Source: Ignavibacteria bacterium
GTDB lineage: Bacteria; Bacteroidota; Ignavibacteria; Tepidaquicellales; OLB5
Assembly (NCBI GenBank): GCA_017303675.1
Contig: JAFLBX010000002.1
Coordinates: forward strand, 186,001-250,000
Direction of reading: 5' to 3'
DNA: 64,000 nt
Positions 42,172 through 52,200 of the stretch are shown here, in pieces. The notes under the pieces were generated by a model. It worked only from the letters and a program-made list of their open reading frames with translations, was not told where the DNA came from and ran no database searches. The position numbers and the translations under genes were made by a program. The stretch's first letter is position 1. Each line of letters begins with the position of its first letter.

Positions 42172-43464
42172 ATGAGAATATTATATACTATAATACTGCA
42201 GATAGCCCTCTTTCTCAGTTTATTCATAAGTCCTGCAGCTTCACAGGAATTTCATCCGAAGCCTGAGCTGTTTAACCTGGATATACTGAATTTTTATTCC
42301 ACCGAAGGTACGCGTTCACGCGTGGATATATACGTTGAAATTCCGCTTAAGAACATGGAATTCAAAAAATCCAAAACAATCAAGAATACATATATTTCGA
42401 AGTTTGACCTGAATATAGATGTTAAAGATAAAGCCGGTAATGTTATTTACAACAATGTTTCCAAAGAAGAAGTAAGCACACAGGAAACAGGACAGGAGTA
42501 CCTTTCACAAAATGCGCAGATATTAACCCGCAATATGTTCCTTCCGCCGGGTGATTATGAAGTGTTCGTTTCTGTTTATGAGCAGAGCACAAAGAACAAG
42601 ACCGAAAAAAAGCGGGAAGTTACGGTTGAAGATTATTCAACACCGCCGCTTAGCATTAGTGATGTTATGATAGTATCCAGGCTTTCTTCAAATGACGGTA
42701 AAAAGATAATAACACCTGATGTCGGCAGAAACGTTGCCGCAATTGATACATTTTACCTGTTCTATTATGTTTATAAAAATAACGATGATGAAAAAATAGA
42801 ACTGAACTGCAGGATACTTGACCCGGAAAAGAAGGAAGTTTACAATAAAAAGGAAGTGCTTGATGTAACCAGCGGAATATCTTTCCAGAACCAGGTATTT
42901 ATGGCTGTGCCAACAGCGGAATTCGGTTACGGGAAATATACAATTGAAATAACCGCAGCCAGCAATAATTACAACTCTACAACTGATTCATGGTTTGAGA
43001 ACCTGAGCCTTGACTTTCCGCTGCCGATGAAGGATATAGATATACTTGTTGAGCAGCTTCAGTATATTGCAAAAGGCGATGAAATGGATTTTATCCGCGA
43101 CGGCAAAACAGATGTTGAAAAGCAAAAAAGATTCCTTGATTTCTGGAAGAAGAAGGATCCCAGCCCCAACACCAAGCGTAATGAAGTAATGCAGGAATAC
43201 TACAGAAGGATAACGGCTGCAAATAAATTCTTCGGGAATGTTTATACGCAGGGGTGGAGAACTGATATGGGAATGGTTTATGTGATATTCGGTGAGCCTA
43301 ATAATATAGAAAGACATCCGTATGATATGGATTCCAAACCGTACGAGATATGGGAATACTACCAGGATAACAAGCAGTTTGTATTTGTGGATAATACGGG
43401 GTTTGGTGACTACAGGCTGGTCTCGCCGATTTGGGATACTTTCAGGTATGAAAATTACAGGTAA
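42172..43464 (+). CDS. GWxTD-domain exported protein
   Basis: A 430-residue protein with a signal peptide (about residues 1-24, ending SPAAS|QEF), beta-rich domains in the middle and a C-terminal GWxTD domain. There the name-giving GWRTDMGMVYVIFGEPNNIE (about 361-380) is followed by PYEIWEYYQDNKQFVFVDNT. This domain is typical of Bacteroidota, Ignavibacteria and Acidobacteriota secreted or periplasmic proteins of unknown biochemical role. It is monocistronic between terminators at 41981 and 43489. Confidence 0.9.
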   Translation: MRILYTIILQIALFLSLFISPAASQEFHPKPELFNLDILNFYSTEGTRSRVDIYVEIPLKNMEFKKSKTIKNTYISKFDLNIDVKDKAGNVIYNNVSKEEVSTQETGQEYLSQNAQILTRNMFLPPGDYEVFVSVYEQSTKNKTEKKREVTVEDYSTPPLSISDVMIVSRLSSNDGKKIITPDVGRNVAAIDTFYLFYYVYKNNDDEKIELNCRILDPEKKEVYNKKEVLDVTSGISFQNQVFMAVPTAEFGYGKYTIEITAASNNYNSTTDSWFENLSLDFPLPMKDIDILVEQLQYIAKGDEMDFIRDGKTDVEKQKRFLDFWKKKDPSPNTKRNEVMQEYYRRITAANKFFGNVYTQGWRTDMGMVYVIFGEPNNIERHPYDMDSKPYEIWEYYQDNKQFVFVDNTGFGDYRLVSPIWDTFRYENYR

Positions 43465-43488
43465 CTAAAAAATTATTTATATAAAATT

Positions 43489-43515
43489 AAAAGCCGCATT
43501 TAATGCGGCTTTTTG
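43489..43515 (+). terminator. Rho-independent terminator (left copy of an identical pair)
   Basis: AAAAGCCGCAT-TTA-ATGCGGCTTTTT after the GWxTD gene. The same sequence occurs again at 48589 after the next operon. Confidence 0.9.
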
Positions 43516-43677
43516 TTTGTTAATTTACATTTGATTTCACATATTTGTAAGTTACTGTTTACTACTGCAGTATTGTCGAAACGTCACAAAGTACATAATA
43601 ATTTGGAAACCATGATTAATAATTATACTTAAATTATAAAATATTTCTGATTTTTTAATGCAAACTATTCTTAACTA

Positions 43678-43708
43678 TTGACAAAACAAAAATACTATGT
43701 TATCTTTG
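43678..43708 (+). promoter_or_regulatory. Bacteroidota-type promoter of the phospholipase-like operon
   Basis: TTG (43678-43680), 20 bases, then TATCTTTG (43701-43708). This fits TTG-N19/20-TAnnTTTG and lies 38 bases upstream of the first gene. Confidence 0.7.
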
Positions 43709-43746
43709 TTTAAATTACCTAAACGTTATGAAAACTTTATAGAAAC

Positions 43747-44343
43747 TTGAACCTTAAAACCCTAAATTATTTTGCTGTTATATTACTAACCATTTCTACC
43801 TTAAATGCAGTAGAAACCTTTTGCCAAGTAACTAATAATATTAATACCCTTACAAATAATAAATCAAGTATTGTATTAAAACTTAAATCACATTATACAA
43901 ATTCAGAGAACAACCTACGGAATTTTCCGTTTGGATTTGGGATTGCTTTTGCTCTGAACTATGATCTGAAACAGAAAATTATGACATCAGGAGTGATCGG
44001 GAACTTCAGTATTAATTTATCATTGAAGAAGCTATTTTTATTGATAGAGTACGGCCAGTTCTTTGAAAGTAAATTAAAAACTAATACTTCTTATTCTTCA
44101 GCAGGTTTGAGATATAAATTCTTGAAGACAAAGCATAGCAGTTTAGCATTACATTCAGCAGTATTTGGCGTGTGGAATTCGTCCGGTTCCGGCGGTATTG
44201 GAGGGGGTTTATCCGGCTTCGTTGCATTGAACTACATGTATTCAACAACTGAATATTTTGGAATATCGTTCAGTTTACGATATCCGTTTGGCGGCTTTCG
44301 CAATACTTTGATAACAGCAGGTTTTCAATTTTTAACAAATTAA
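43747..44343 (+). CDS. Small exported beta-rich protein (outer-membrane barrel-like)
   Basis: A 198-residue protein with a signal peptide (about residues 1-27, ending ETFC|QVT) and alternating-polarity strands ending AGFQFLTN, suggestive of an eight-stranded outer-membrane barrel. I recognise no family. The start is TTG 43747; an ATG at 43728 is in another frame and soon stops. It opens an operon with the phospholipase-like protein 11 bases downstream, under the promoter at 43678. Confidence 0.6.
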   Translation: MNLKTLNYFAVILLTISTLNAVETFCQVTNNINTLTNNKSSIVLKLKSHYTNSENNLRNFPFGFGIAFALNYDLKQKIMTSGVIGNFSINLSLKKLFLLIEYGQFFESKLKTNTSYSSAGLRYKFLKTKHSSLALHSAVFGVWNSSGSGGIGGGLSGFVALNYMYSTTEYFGISFSLRYPFGGFRNTLITAGFQFLTN

Positions 44344-44354
44344 AAGGAGGAATA

Positions 44355-47213
44355 ATGAATCTCTTAAAAACTTTACTTATTACTTTCATTTTAACTTACA
44401 CCCCAAATTTATTTACACAGTTTGATCATGTCCAAGATGCACACAAACATGTTGTTAAGGAAGCATGGAATTTATTAAAAGTGAGTTACCCAGTAATTGA
44501 TTATTTTGAAATGAAAACATGGATGATTGATAATGGAAATAATGGACCTTGGTATATGTATGATAAAGGGCGAATTCTAGCAGGTGCTTACAGAGAAGAT
44601 GATGAAGACCTAATTTATAATTATACTTGTTGGAATGTAGCGTCTAGTACACATTTTTGGAAAGTACGTACTCCAGACAATCCAAATGAATTCGGCACCT
44701 TCTCTTTAGATGAATGTTTGATTGCTCATTGTAATGTCCCCGCTAGTGCTTGGAATAGGTTAGAACTATATAAAAATGGTGGGTGGATTTTTAAAAAACA
44801 ATATACTTTGCCAAATGGTGATCCAATAACATCAGTTACTTTTAATTTGTGGGAAGGGGGCACTTATGAAGTTGTTAGCTTTGGTCCTATTGGCATGCGT
44901 TATCAAGGTTTGATTACAGGACCAAATAATTTGTACGAAACTGGTTATATGGAAATTACGGGACGTTATGTTGATTATAATGGTACTTGGGAAAATTATA
45001 ATCCGCCTCTGAGAGTTAGATTAGGCGATTCAAGAAAATATTTTGTCTATGAAATTTTTGGAAGGATGACACATTGCTTAGTTGACCAAAGTGTTCCTGC
45101 ACACACACATTTAGATGCTCACCCTGACGGTTTTCCTTGTTACAGGGGTGATTCTTATGAGACAAGAATGGACGGGCAGTATCAAAATTACACTGCTGCT
45201 AATACTGGAGGACAATTTGTAAATCCGTACGGTTACGGTGTTGACCCGGTTTTCTATTTGGCTTTTACAATGAACCAAATAGCCAGCAGGTTTCCTAGTA
45301 ATGATGCAGATGGAGAATCTGAATACAACCAACCACCATTATTTACAAGCCAATTTTTAAATGGAGCGCCATTTTGGGATAGGAATATTTTTTCTCAACA
45401 TGGTGAAAATGGAATTTCACAATCAAATTTTGAAACAATAGCCCATTACTGTATGAAAAATGCGATTAGGTTAACAGCAGGATTATTGTATTGGTTCACA
45501 GTTGAAACAGGCCAAACAGCAAATTCACCTCCTAACATTACTAACGTTTTAAAAGACAAACCTGATTACAATGTTTTTTGGAATGAAAAGATCCGTCTTA
45601 CTAGCCAATTTACAGGCACGCAACCAATGAATTTTGCATGGGAATATAGAAGGTGCGGTAGCTTTAACGGCGGATGTCAAAATCAGTCCCCCTTACCAAA
45701 TGGACTTCAATTATCTGCAGGTACTTCAAATTCGTATTTCGAAATTGCAAACAGCTTTGGAGTTAGTTGTCCTAATCTCTATAATTGTTATCAAAATACA
45801 AATTGCACGGTTGTTGGTCAATATCCTAATTGTGAAAATGGCATCCTGAACTATTCAATAAAATTAACAGCCGTGAATGATTGGGGTTCTTCGCAATTTC
45901 AATTTTCCAATCCAATATATCCGCGTGCAACTTTTCGACCCCCACCCTCAGGCGGTGGTGGCTGCCCATTTGTATATGTTTGGAACAGTGATTCAACATT
46001 GTATATGACTGACAACAATCTGTTACACCGTTCAGAATTCGATAATTTTGCGAATGTTGATATAACTGACAAATATAAACTTCAAATTCAACCAAACATA
46101 ATAAACGGAAAATTCTCAATTCAAATTGCTGAACATGAAAACGACCATGATTATATTGATATGGTTAAACTTTATGCTGTTGACCATCCGCTTGGCACAA
46201 AAATTGCGGTAACAGAACACAATGATATCGTTATGTATGATACTACTATCGTGCAAGGGCCAGATGACGCAAATAGAAACGGGACGAATATAACTGCTAA
46301 TATACAATATTATTACCAAGGCAAATTGATCGTATCGGGGAATTCCGGAGATAATATTTACGCACATTATGATTCATCAGCGCAATCAAATGCCGCAGGT
46401 AGGTTCAAAAAGAAATATAAAAACATACTAAACAGTATTATTCCTGACAGCATGGCTTTATTAGGAAATCTTGATAGAGAACCCATTGGCCCCAAAGGCA
46501 TAGGCGGTGTTGCTTATATTTTTATTGACCCAAATAATCATATTGATAGACAATTTGCGATGAGAGAAAATATGTCAGAAGTTGTGATTCCTTTTTCAAA
46601 TTTAAATGATGCAGTAGATCATGTAGAAATTAACTGGCAAAACGATTATTCAGTTTCTTATTTCGCAGTAGTTCCTATTGCGTACAGCGGCTTTACATTA
46701 ACAGAGTTATCAATGAATGCAGCTATTCATTCAATAAACAACGAGAATGTTACAGAGCTCCTCACCATAAAAGATTTAAACTATGCTGAAATGGATAGTT
46801 CAGATTATATTACTATGATGTTTGATTCAATACCTGAACCTGAAAATGGCTGGGTTAGAGATTTTATAATTGAAACCAACGGAAGATATACAGTAGGAAA
46901 TAGCTATTCAAAAGTTTTAAATTTGAGAAATAACAATATCACTTCAAATTACAGTTTTACGCTTCATAACAATTACCCAAATCCTTTTAATCCTAAAACT
47001 GTGATTAACTATGATATAGGCACAAATTCATTTGTTAAAGTTAGCATTTACAATCTTTTAGGGCAATTGATACAGGTATTGGTAAATGAAAGTAAGGTGG
47101 CCGGACAATATTCTGTAGAATTTGACGGATCAAATTTACCCAGTGGTTTATACATTTACAAAATTGAGGCAGGTGATTATATTGAGTCTAAGAAAATGTT
47201 ACTTATAAAATGA
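44355..47213 (+). CDS. T9SS cargo protein with zinc-dependent phospholipase C/P1-nuclease-like domain
   Basis: A 952-residue protein with a signal peptide (about residues 1-21). The N-terminal domain (about 25-395) shows the Zn-dependent PLC/S1-P1 pattern in order: HKHVVKEAWNLL, ASSTHFWKV, GRMTHCLVDQSVPAHTHLDA (the HxxxDxxxPxH core), GDSYETRMDG and AIRLTAGLLYWFTVETGQ. A Cys-containing Ig-like region and further beta domains follow. The T9SS tail (about 870-952; HNNYPNPFNPKTVINYDIG to IESKKMLLIK) is canonical. It may hydrolyse phospholipids or nucleic acids at the cell surface. AAAGGAGGA precedes ATG 44355. Its stop overlaps the next start. Confidence 0.75.
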   Translation: MNLLKTLLITFILTYTPNLFTQFDHVQDAHKHVVKEAWNLLKVSYPVIDYFEMKTWMIDNGNNGPWYMYDKGRILAGAYREDDEDLIYNYTCWNVASSTHFWKVRTPDNPNEFGTFSLDECLIAHCNVPASAWNRLELYKNGGWIFKKQYTLPNGDPITSVTFNLWEGGTYEVVSFGPIGMRYQGLITGPNNLYETGYMEITGRYVDYNGTWENYNPPLRVRLGDSRKYFVYEIFGRMTHCLVDQSVPAHTHLDAHPDGFPCYRGDSYETRMDGQYQNYTAANTGGQFVNPYGYGVDPVFYLAFTMNQIASRFPSNDADGESEYNQPPLFTSQFLNGAPFWDRNIFSQHGENGISQSNFETIAHYCMKNAIRLTAGLLYWFTVETGQTANSPPNITNVLKDKPDYNVFWNEKIRLTSQFTGTQPMNFAWEYRRCGSFNGGCQNQSPLPNGLQLSAGTSNSYFEIANSFGVSCPNLYNCYQNTNCTVVGQYPNCENGILNYSIKLTAVNDWGSSQFQFSNPIYPRATFRPPPSGGGGCPFVYVWNSDSTLYMTDNNLLHRSEFDNFANVDITDKYKLQIQPNIINGKFSIQIAEHENDHDYIDMVKLYAVDHPLGTKIAVTEHNDIVMYDTTIVQGPDDANRNGTNITANIQYYYQGKLIVSGNSGDNIYAHYDSSAQSNAAGRFKKKYKNILNSIIPDSMALLGNLDREPIGPKGIGGVAYIFIDPNNHIDRQFAMRENMSEVVIPFSNLNDAVDHVEINWQNDYSVSYFAVVPIAYSGFTLTELSMNAAIHSINNENVTELLTIKDLNYAEMDSSDYITMMFDSIPEPENGWVRDFIIETNGRYTVGNSYSKVLNLRNNNITSNYSFTLHNNYPNPFNPKTVINYDIGTNSFVKVSIYNLLGQLIQVLVNESKVAGQYSVEFDGSNLPSGLYIYKIEAGDYIESKKMLLIK

Positions 47214-48565
47214 AGAGAATATTAATTTATGTATTTATATTATTGATATCAAAACCCACTGCAGCGCAGTGGGTTTTGGATTATCAGTTTGCCAACAGCA
47301 CAACAGGTGTTACGTCAATATCTGTTATAGATTCTAATTACGTGTGGTTCGTAGCAATTGATTCAATAAACAATCGGCAAATTTACAAGAAAGAAAATCA
47401 GGCTTTAAGTACAGTTAATTCTTCCGGTATATACAGACCTAATAAATTGATCGCTGTAAACAAAGACACCGCCTATATGAATGCCGTTAACGGGAGATTA
47501 TACAGAACAAACAATTCTGGTAATAATTGGCTAATTATACGTGATTCAGTTTTATTCGGTTATACTTATAGTATTGACGTCCGATATCCTGATCACGTTG
47601 TTGCCGGTCAGTTTGAAAATGATTCAAGCATAAGTGTCCTATTCACTACTTCTAACGGAGGTATGAACTGGCTGCGGCAAGGTATTCCATTTACAACAGA
47701 ATATACCATTTTTGATGTAAGTATTAAAGACCCGGCTCATATATATGCAGGAATGAATTGTCCGGGTATTAATTGCGGTAGTCTGCGTTATTGGTACACT
47801 TCAAACGGAGGAGATAACTGGTTGATAAAAGATATTTCATTGGTCTCAAATAATATGTGGATCTTAGCCCCGGTATTCAATATAAATAATACAACCGGAT
47901 TTTTGTTTGCCCCGGGTTTTAATGTGTACAGATTTAAATCAATAAATGCAGGAATAAATTGGAGTTCCCCTGAGTACTTTTCGAGCGGTAATACTGAGGG
48001 CTTTGTCGGAATAAAAAATATTGACAGCACTCAAACTTGGTTTTCCGCTTCAGGGTTGAAAATATATAAAACTACTAATGATGGTGTTAACTGGAATGAA
48101 ATGAATATTCCTATAGCAGCCGGGGAAAATATTTTCACATTTGATTTCATCAGGGTTGGAAACAAATATTATGGTTATTTAAGTACGGATAAAGGCAAGA
48201 TTTACAGGCTTGTTGAATCTATTTTTCCAATCGGCATAACCCCCATTTCCACAGTAATTCCAAAATCATATTCACTGAATCAGAATTACCCAAACCCGTT
48301 TAATCCGGTTACAAAGATAAGGTTTAATTTGCCGCACTCTGGTTATGTGAAGTTGAGCATTTACGACGCATTAGGTAAAGAGGTAAGTTTACTTGTGAAC
48401 GAAAATCTCCAGGCGGGTGTATACGAAACTGACTTTGATGCATCAAACATTCCAAGCGGTGTGTATTTTTACAGGCTTGAGGCTGTTGACCCATTGACTC
48501 CCAACCCTCATGAGGGCAAGACGCTCATCGTGACAGAAACAAAGAAAATGGTGTTAATTAAATAG
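47210..48565 (+). CDS. T9SS cargo protein with Ycf48-like repeats and a tail insertion
   Basis: A 451-residue protein whose ATG overlaps the preceding stop (ATGA), so it is translationally coupled. It has a signal peptide (about residues 1-19, ending TAAQ|WVL). Ycf48/BNR-like repeats include LYRTNNSGNNWLI, LFTTSNGGMNWLR, WYTSNGGDNWLI and IYKTTNDGVNWNE. The T9SS tail begins LNQNYPNPFNPVTKIRFNLP and ends TETKKMVLIK. Between RLEA and TETKKM lies a 16-residue insertion (VDPLTPNPHEGKTLIV) encoded around the palindrome CCCTCATGAGGG (48504-48515), at the same loop where the 34460 protein has a repeat insertion. Confidence 0.88.
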   Translation: MKRILIYVFILLISKPTAAQWVLDYQFANSTTGVTSISVIDSNYVWFVAIDSINNRQIYKKENQALSTVNSSGIYRPNKLIAVNKDTAYMNAVNGRLYRTNNSGNNWLIIRDSVLFGYTYSIDVRYPDHVVAGQFENDSSISVLFTTSNGGMNWLRQGIPFTTEYTIFDVSIKDPAHIYAGMNCPGINCGSLRYWYTSNGGDNWLIKDISLVSNNMWILAPVFNINNTTGFLFAPGFNVYRFKSINAGINWSSPEYFSSGNTEGFVGIKNIDSTQTWFSASGLKIYKTTNDGVNWNEMNIPIAAGENIFTFDFIRVGNKYYGYLSTDKGKIYRLVESIFPIGITPISTVIPKSYSLNQNYPNPFNPVTKIRFNLPHSGYVKLSIYDALGKEVSLLVNENLQAGVYETDFDASNIPSGVYFYRLEAVDPLTPNPHEGKTLIVTETKKMVLIK

Positions 48566-48588
48566 TTCAGAAACTAATTTGTTTTTTT

Positions 48589-48617
48589 AAAAGCCGCATT
48601 TAATGCGGCTTTTTTTA
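48589..48617 (+). terminator. Rho-independent terminator (right copy of an identical pair)
   Basis: AAAAGCCGCAT-TTA-ATGCGGCTTTTTTT, 24 bases after the operon's last stop. It is identical over about 28 bases to the terminator at 43489. Confidence 0.9.
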
Positions 48618-48668
48618 TTTCCCTCCAATAGGCTGTTGTGGTATTAAGTTCAGGTTGATATTACAACT

Positions 48669-48693
48669 GTCCTTCGACTCCGCTCAGGACGAC
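48669..48693. repeat. GTCCTTCGAC...GCTCAGGAC palindromic repeat
   Basis: GTCCTTCGACTCCGCTCAGG then ACGAC. This is the reverse-complement relation of TCGTGCTGAGCGGAGTCGAA copies at 17885 and 36094. It is close to the DNA inserted in frame at 35896. Confidence 0.8.
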
Positions 48694-48742
48694 AAATAAA
48701 TCCTTCCTCGCAAAACAGGAAAATTTTAGATTGAAATTGACT

Positions 48743-49213
48743 TTAATATACTTCTTTATTCGTGATCTCGGCGGCAATGCCTTCCAAAAGATTTTTCATA
48801 GAAGCGGAATTTTTTATCTTGTAATCATTATCAGTTTTAACCGTCTCAATTTTGAATTCCGGGCCTGAATTCATAACAATTTTAATTACCTCGCCATTTG
48901 CCGGATCAACGCTTATAGTATAATCTTTTTTTACTTTTTTGAATTTGGTTATCCTGGCAATTTCATTTTCCAGCGCGCCTCTGCCTGATTTACGCATTTT
49001 TTCACCCAGCGAGTTATAGTGTGCCTGCAGCTCGGGACTCAGAATATTCCACGCTTTTGTCATATCACGCTGTTCTGCAGCTATTATAAATGCCACAACT
49101 GCGCCATCGGGTGTTTCGTGAATATTCTTGCAGCCGTTTAATGTGAACATCACTGTAATAAGCACGAATACCTTTAAAACTAACGGGAATTTAATATTTT
49201 TCATTGTTTTCAT
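48743..49213 (-). CDS. Small lipoprotein, DUF4878-like
   Basis: A 156-residue lipoprotein with lipobox TLNGC at about residue 28. The mature part starts DGAVVAFIIAAEQRDMTKAW NILSPE-like, then beta strands (KDYTISVDPANGEVIKIVMN, FKIETVKTDNDYKI), resembling the NTF2-like/DUF4878 group of small envelope proteins. It would be anchored in a membrane leaflet facing the periplasm. ATG 49213; it diverges from the lamin-tail-domain gene, and a TATATTTG box lies 36 bases upstream. Confidence 0.7.
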   Translation of the reverse strand: MKTMKNIKFPLVLKVFVLITVMFTLNGCKNIHETPDGAVVAFIIAAEQRDMTKAWNILSPELQAHYNSLGEKMRKSGRGALENEIARITKFKKVKKDYTISVDPANGEVIKIVMNSGPEFKIETVKTDNDYKIKNSASMKNLLEGIAAEITNKEVY

Positions 49214-49248
49214 TTTCGTTGTAATACATCATTTATTTCTGTAAATTT

Positions 49249-49256
49249 ACAAATAT
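49249..49256 (-). promoter_or_regulatory. Possible -7 box for the lipoprotein gene
   Basis: TATATTTG on the minus strand upstream of the 49213 start. A TTG lies only 15 bases further upstream, so the -33 spacing is short. Confidence 0.35.
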
Positions 49257-49279
49257 ATTTTATCATTTTTAGCAATAAT

Positions 49280-52200
49280 ATGAAAATTAAATTCCTGAAG
49301 GCAGCAGGCTTACTATTGATTTTATGTAACTTAACCTTTTCACAGAATCCGGGTGATGTTGCATTAAATGAAATTATGTACGCGCCAACACCTGCAGCCA
49401 ATGAATGGTTTGAGCTTTATAATAATACATCAGCGCCTTTCAACATGGCTAACTGGAAATGGAAGGACGCAACAGCTACAATAAGAACAATTACCACACA
49501 GAATATAGATCTGCCTGCAAGCGGTTACGCTGTTATTTGCCAGGATACTTCAGCTTTCAGAACAGCTTATCCGGGATTTACAGGTTTGCTCATTCAATCA
49601 ACCGGATGGAGCTCATTAAATAATACAGGCACAGAAAACCTGATAATATTCAATGCATCAAATGTTGTTGTTGATTCAATTCAGTTCACAAATACATGGG
49701 GCGGAGGAACAGGCAGCCGCTCACTTGAAAGAATAAGCCCGACGGCTCCGACAAATCAGCAGAGCAACTGGGGTACATCTATTGCATCAGCGGGGGCAAC
49801 ACCCGGTTTGCGTAACAGCCTTTCACCGCTTGCCAATGACCTGGTGCTGAATATACTTTCATTCAGTAATAATAATCCCGTAATAGGTAATAACCTGCAG
49901 ATAACTGCAAATGTTAAGAACCGTGGAACAGTAACTGCCAACACTTACAGCGTATCGTTTTATGATGATTACAATAAAGACGGAAATCCAACCCCGAATG
50001 AATTAATTAATACCGTTAATTCATCTTCACCGTTAAATTCGGGTGACTCTATTAACTACAATACTTCTAAAGTAATGGACTCACTTGGACTAAGGCAATT
50101 TATTACCGTGGTCACTTACGCACCTGATGAAGATACATCAAATAATAAACGCACGGGAACTGTAACAGTAATACCAGGCGGCGGCGGATTTGATTCACTG
50201 GTAATAAATGAAATTATGTACGCCCCCACAACCGGAACAGGAAAGGAATGGTTTGAAATTTACAACAAGTCATCAAATCCCGTTAACCTTGCCAACTGGA
50301 AATGGAAGGACGCAACTTCAACACAGCATACAATTACAACACAGGCTGTAAATATTCCCGCAAACGGATTTGCCGTGGTGTGTGAAGATTCAGCCGCAGT
50401 GAAGCTGTTCTATCCCAATAATCCGGGTATTTACCTGCAATCAACAGGATGGAGCGCATTGAATAACACAGGTGATAACCTTGTGCTGTTCAATTCAACC
50501 GGTACAATTATTGATAGTATCACATTCACCTCGTCATGGGGCGGAAGCGCAAATAATAAGTCACTGGAAAGAGTATCATACACAGCGCCAACAAATCAGC
50601 AGAGCAACTGGGGAACGTGTGTATCAACTATTGGAGCTACTCCGAACAAAGTTAACAGCTTAACCCCAAAGCCAAACGATCTTGCGCTGAACAAAATAAC
50701 ATTCAGCCGCACTTTGCCTGCACTTGGTGATACGCTTGGGATCATAGCGCAGGTTAAAAACAGGGGACTCAATTCCGCGCCATCTTACTCTGTATCATTT
50801 TATGATGATTACAATAAGGATAGTATTGCAACTCCTAATGAGCTTAAATCCACTGTGAATTCAACCGGTGTGTTGAATGCAGGTGATTCCGTAAACATAA
50901 CATACTCGCAGATACTCGATAGTGCAGGCTTGCGCCAATACATTGCAGTTGTGAATTACGGCGCTGATGAAGATACAAGCAATAACAAATATGTAGCTTC
51001 AATTGAAGTTGCAGGTGGCTCAACTGCAGGCAGAGTTATAATAAATGAAATTATGTATGACTTCCCGGCGGGTGAGTGTGAATGGGTGGAAATATTCAAT
51101 AACTCAGATTCTGTTGTAAACTTAAAGAACTGGAAAGTTTCAGATAACAGCTTAACACAGGTTAATATTACAGCAAATGATTACTTCCTTAACCCGCAAA
51201 GTTATGCCGTTATTTCGCAAAGCGGCGCAATATTTACAAACCATCCTTCAATAGATTCCGCAAAAGTAATTATCAATTCATCATTCCCATCGCTTAATAA
51301 CACCGGCGACGCGGTTATTATTTACAAAATTAACGGCGCTGTTTCTGACAGAGTTGATTTCCTGCCGGAATGGGGCGGTGATAATTCATCGCTAGAGCGT
51401 ATAGATATTAACGGTGTATCAAATGATTCAAGCAACTGGGCAAGCTCAATAGCATGTGAAAGGTCAACACCGACTTTAATAAATTCAATTTCAGCAGCGG
51501 TACATTACCATAGAAATGATCTTATAATTAATGAAATAATGGCAGCTCCGCTTACGGGACAGCCTGAGTATATTGAGCTTTACAATCCTACTGCCAATAA
51601 TATTAATATAGTTGGCTGGCTGCTTTCTGAATCAAGCGGATCAAAAGGAATTACTGATACATGTTCGGCTATCATAAAACCGGGAATGTATGCAGTTATT
51701 GCAGCTGATACAAATATCTATAACGCCTTCCCGTACTTAAGAACACCTGACAGCACTCAGAAAGTATTTATACCGGGATCCTTAAACTTAAGCAATGAAG
51801 GTGACCTTGTTAAAATTGCCGATGTGTTCAGAACAATGATAGACAGTGTGTATTATTCCGATAACTGGTATAATCCAAACCTGCCGGGTTCAGGCAGATC
51901 GCTAGAAAAGATAAATCCCGCACTTAACGGCAATGACGGTAAGAACTGGAGCAGCTGTACTTTCCCCAATGGCGGTTCCCCCGGATTGAAGAACAGTATC
52001 TATACAAATACCAATTTTGCAACGGGAGAAATTTCTGTTTCACCGAACCCGTTCTCACCCGATGGCGATGGTTACGAGGATTTTACAATTATCAGCTACA
52101 AGCTTAAAAATTCAGTTTCACAGGTAAGAATGAAAATATATGACGTAAAGGGGAGGCTGGTAAAAACCATCATGAATAACCAGGCATCGGGTCCGGAAGG

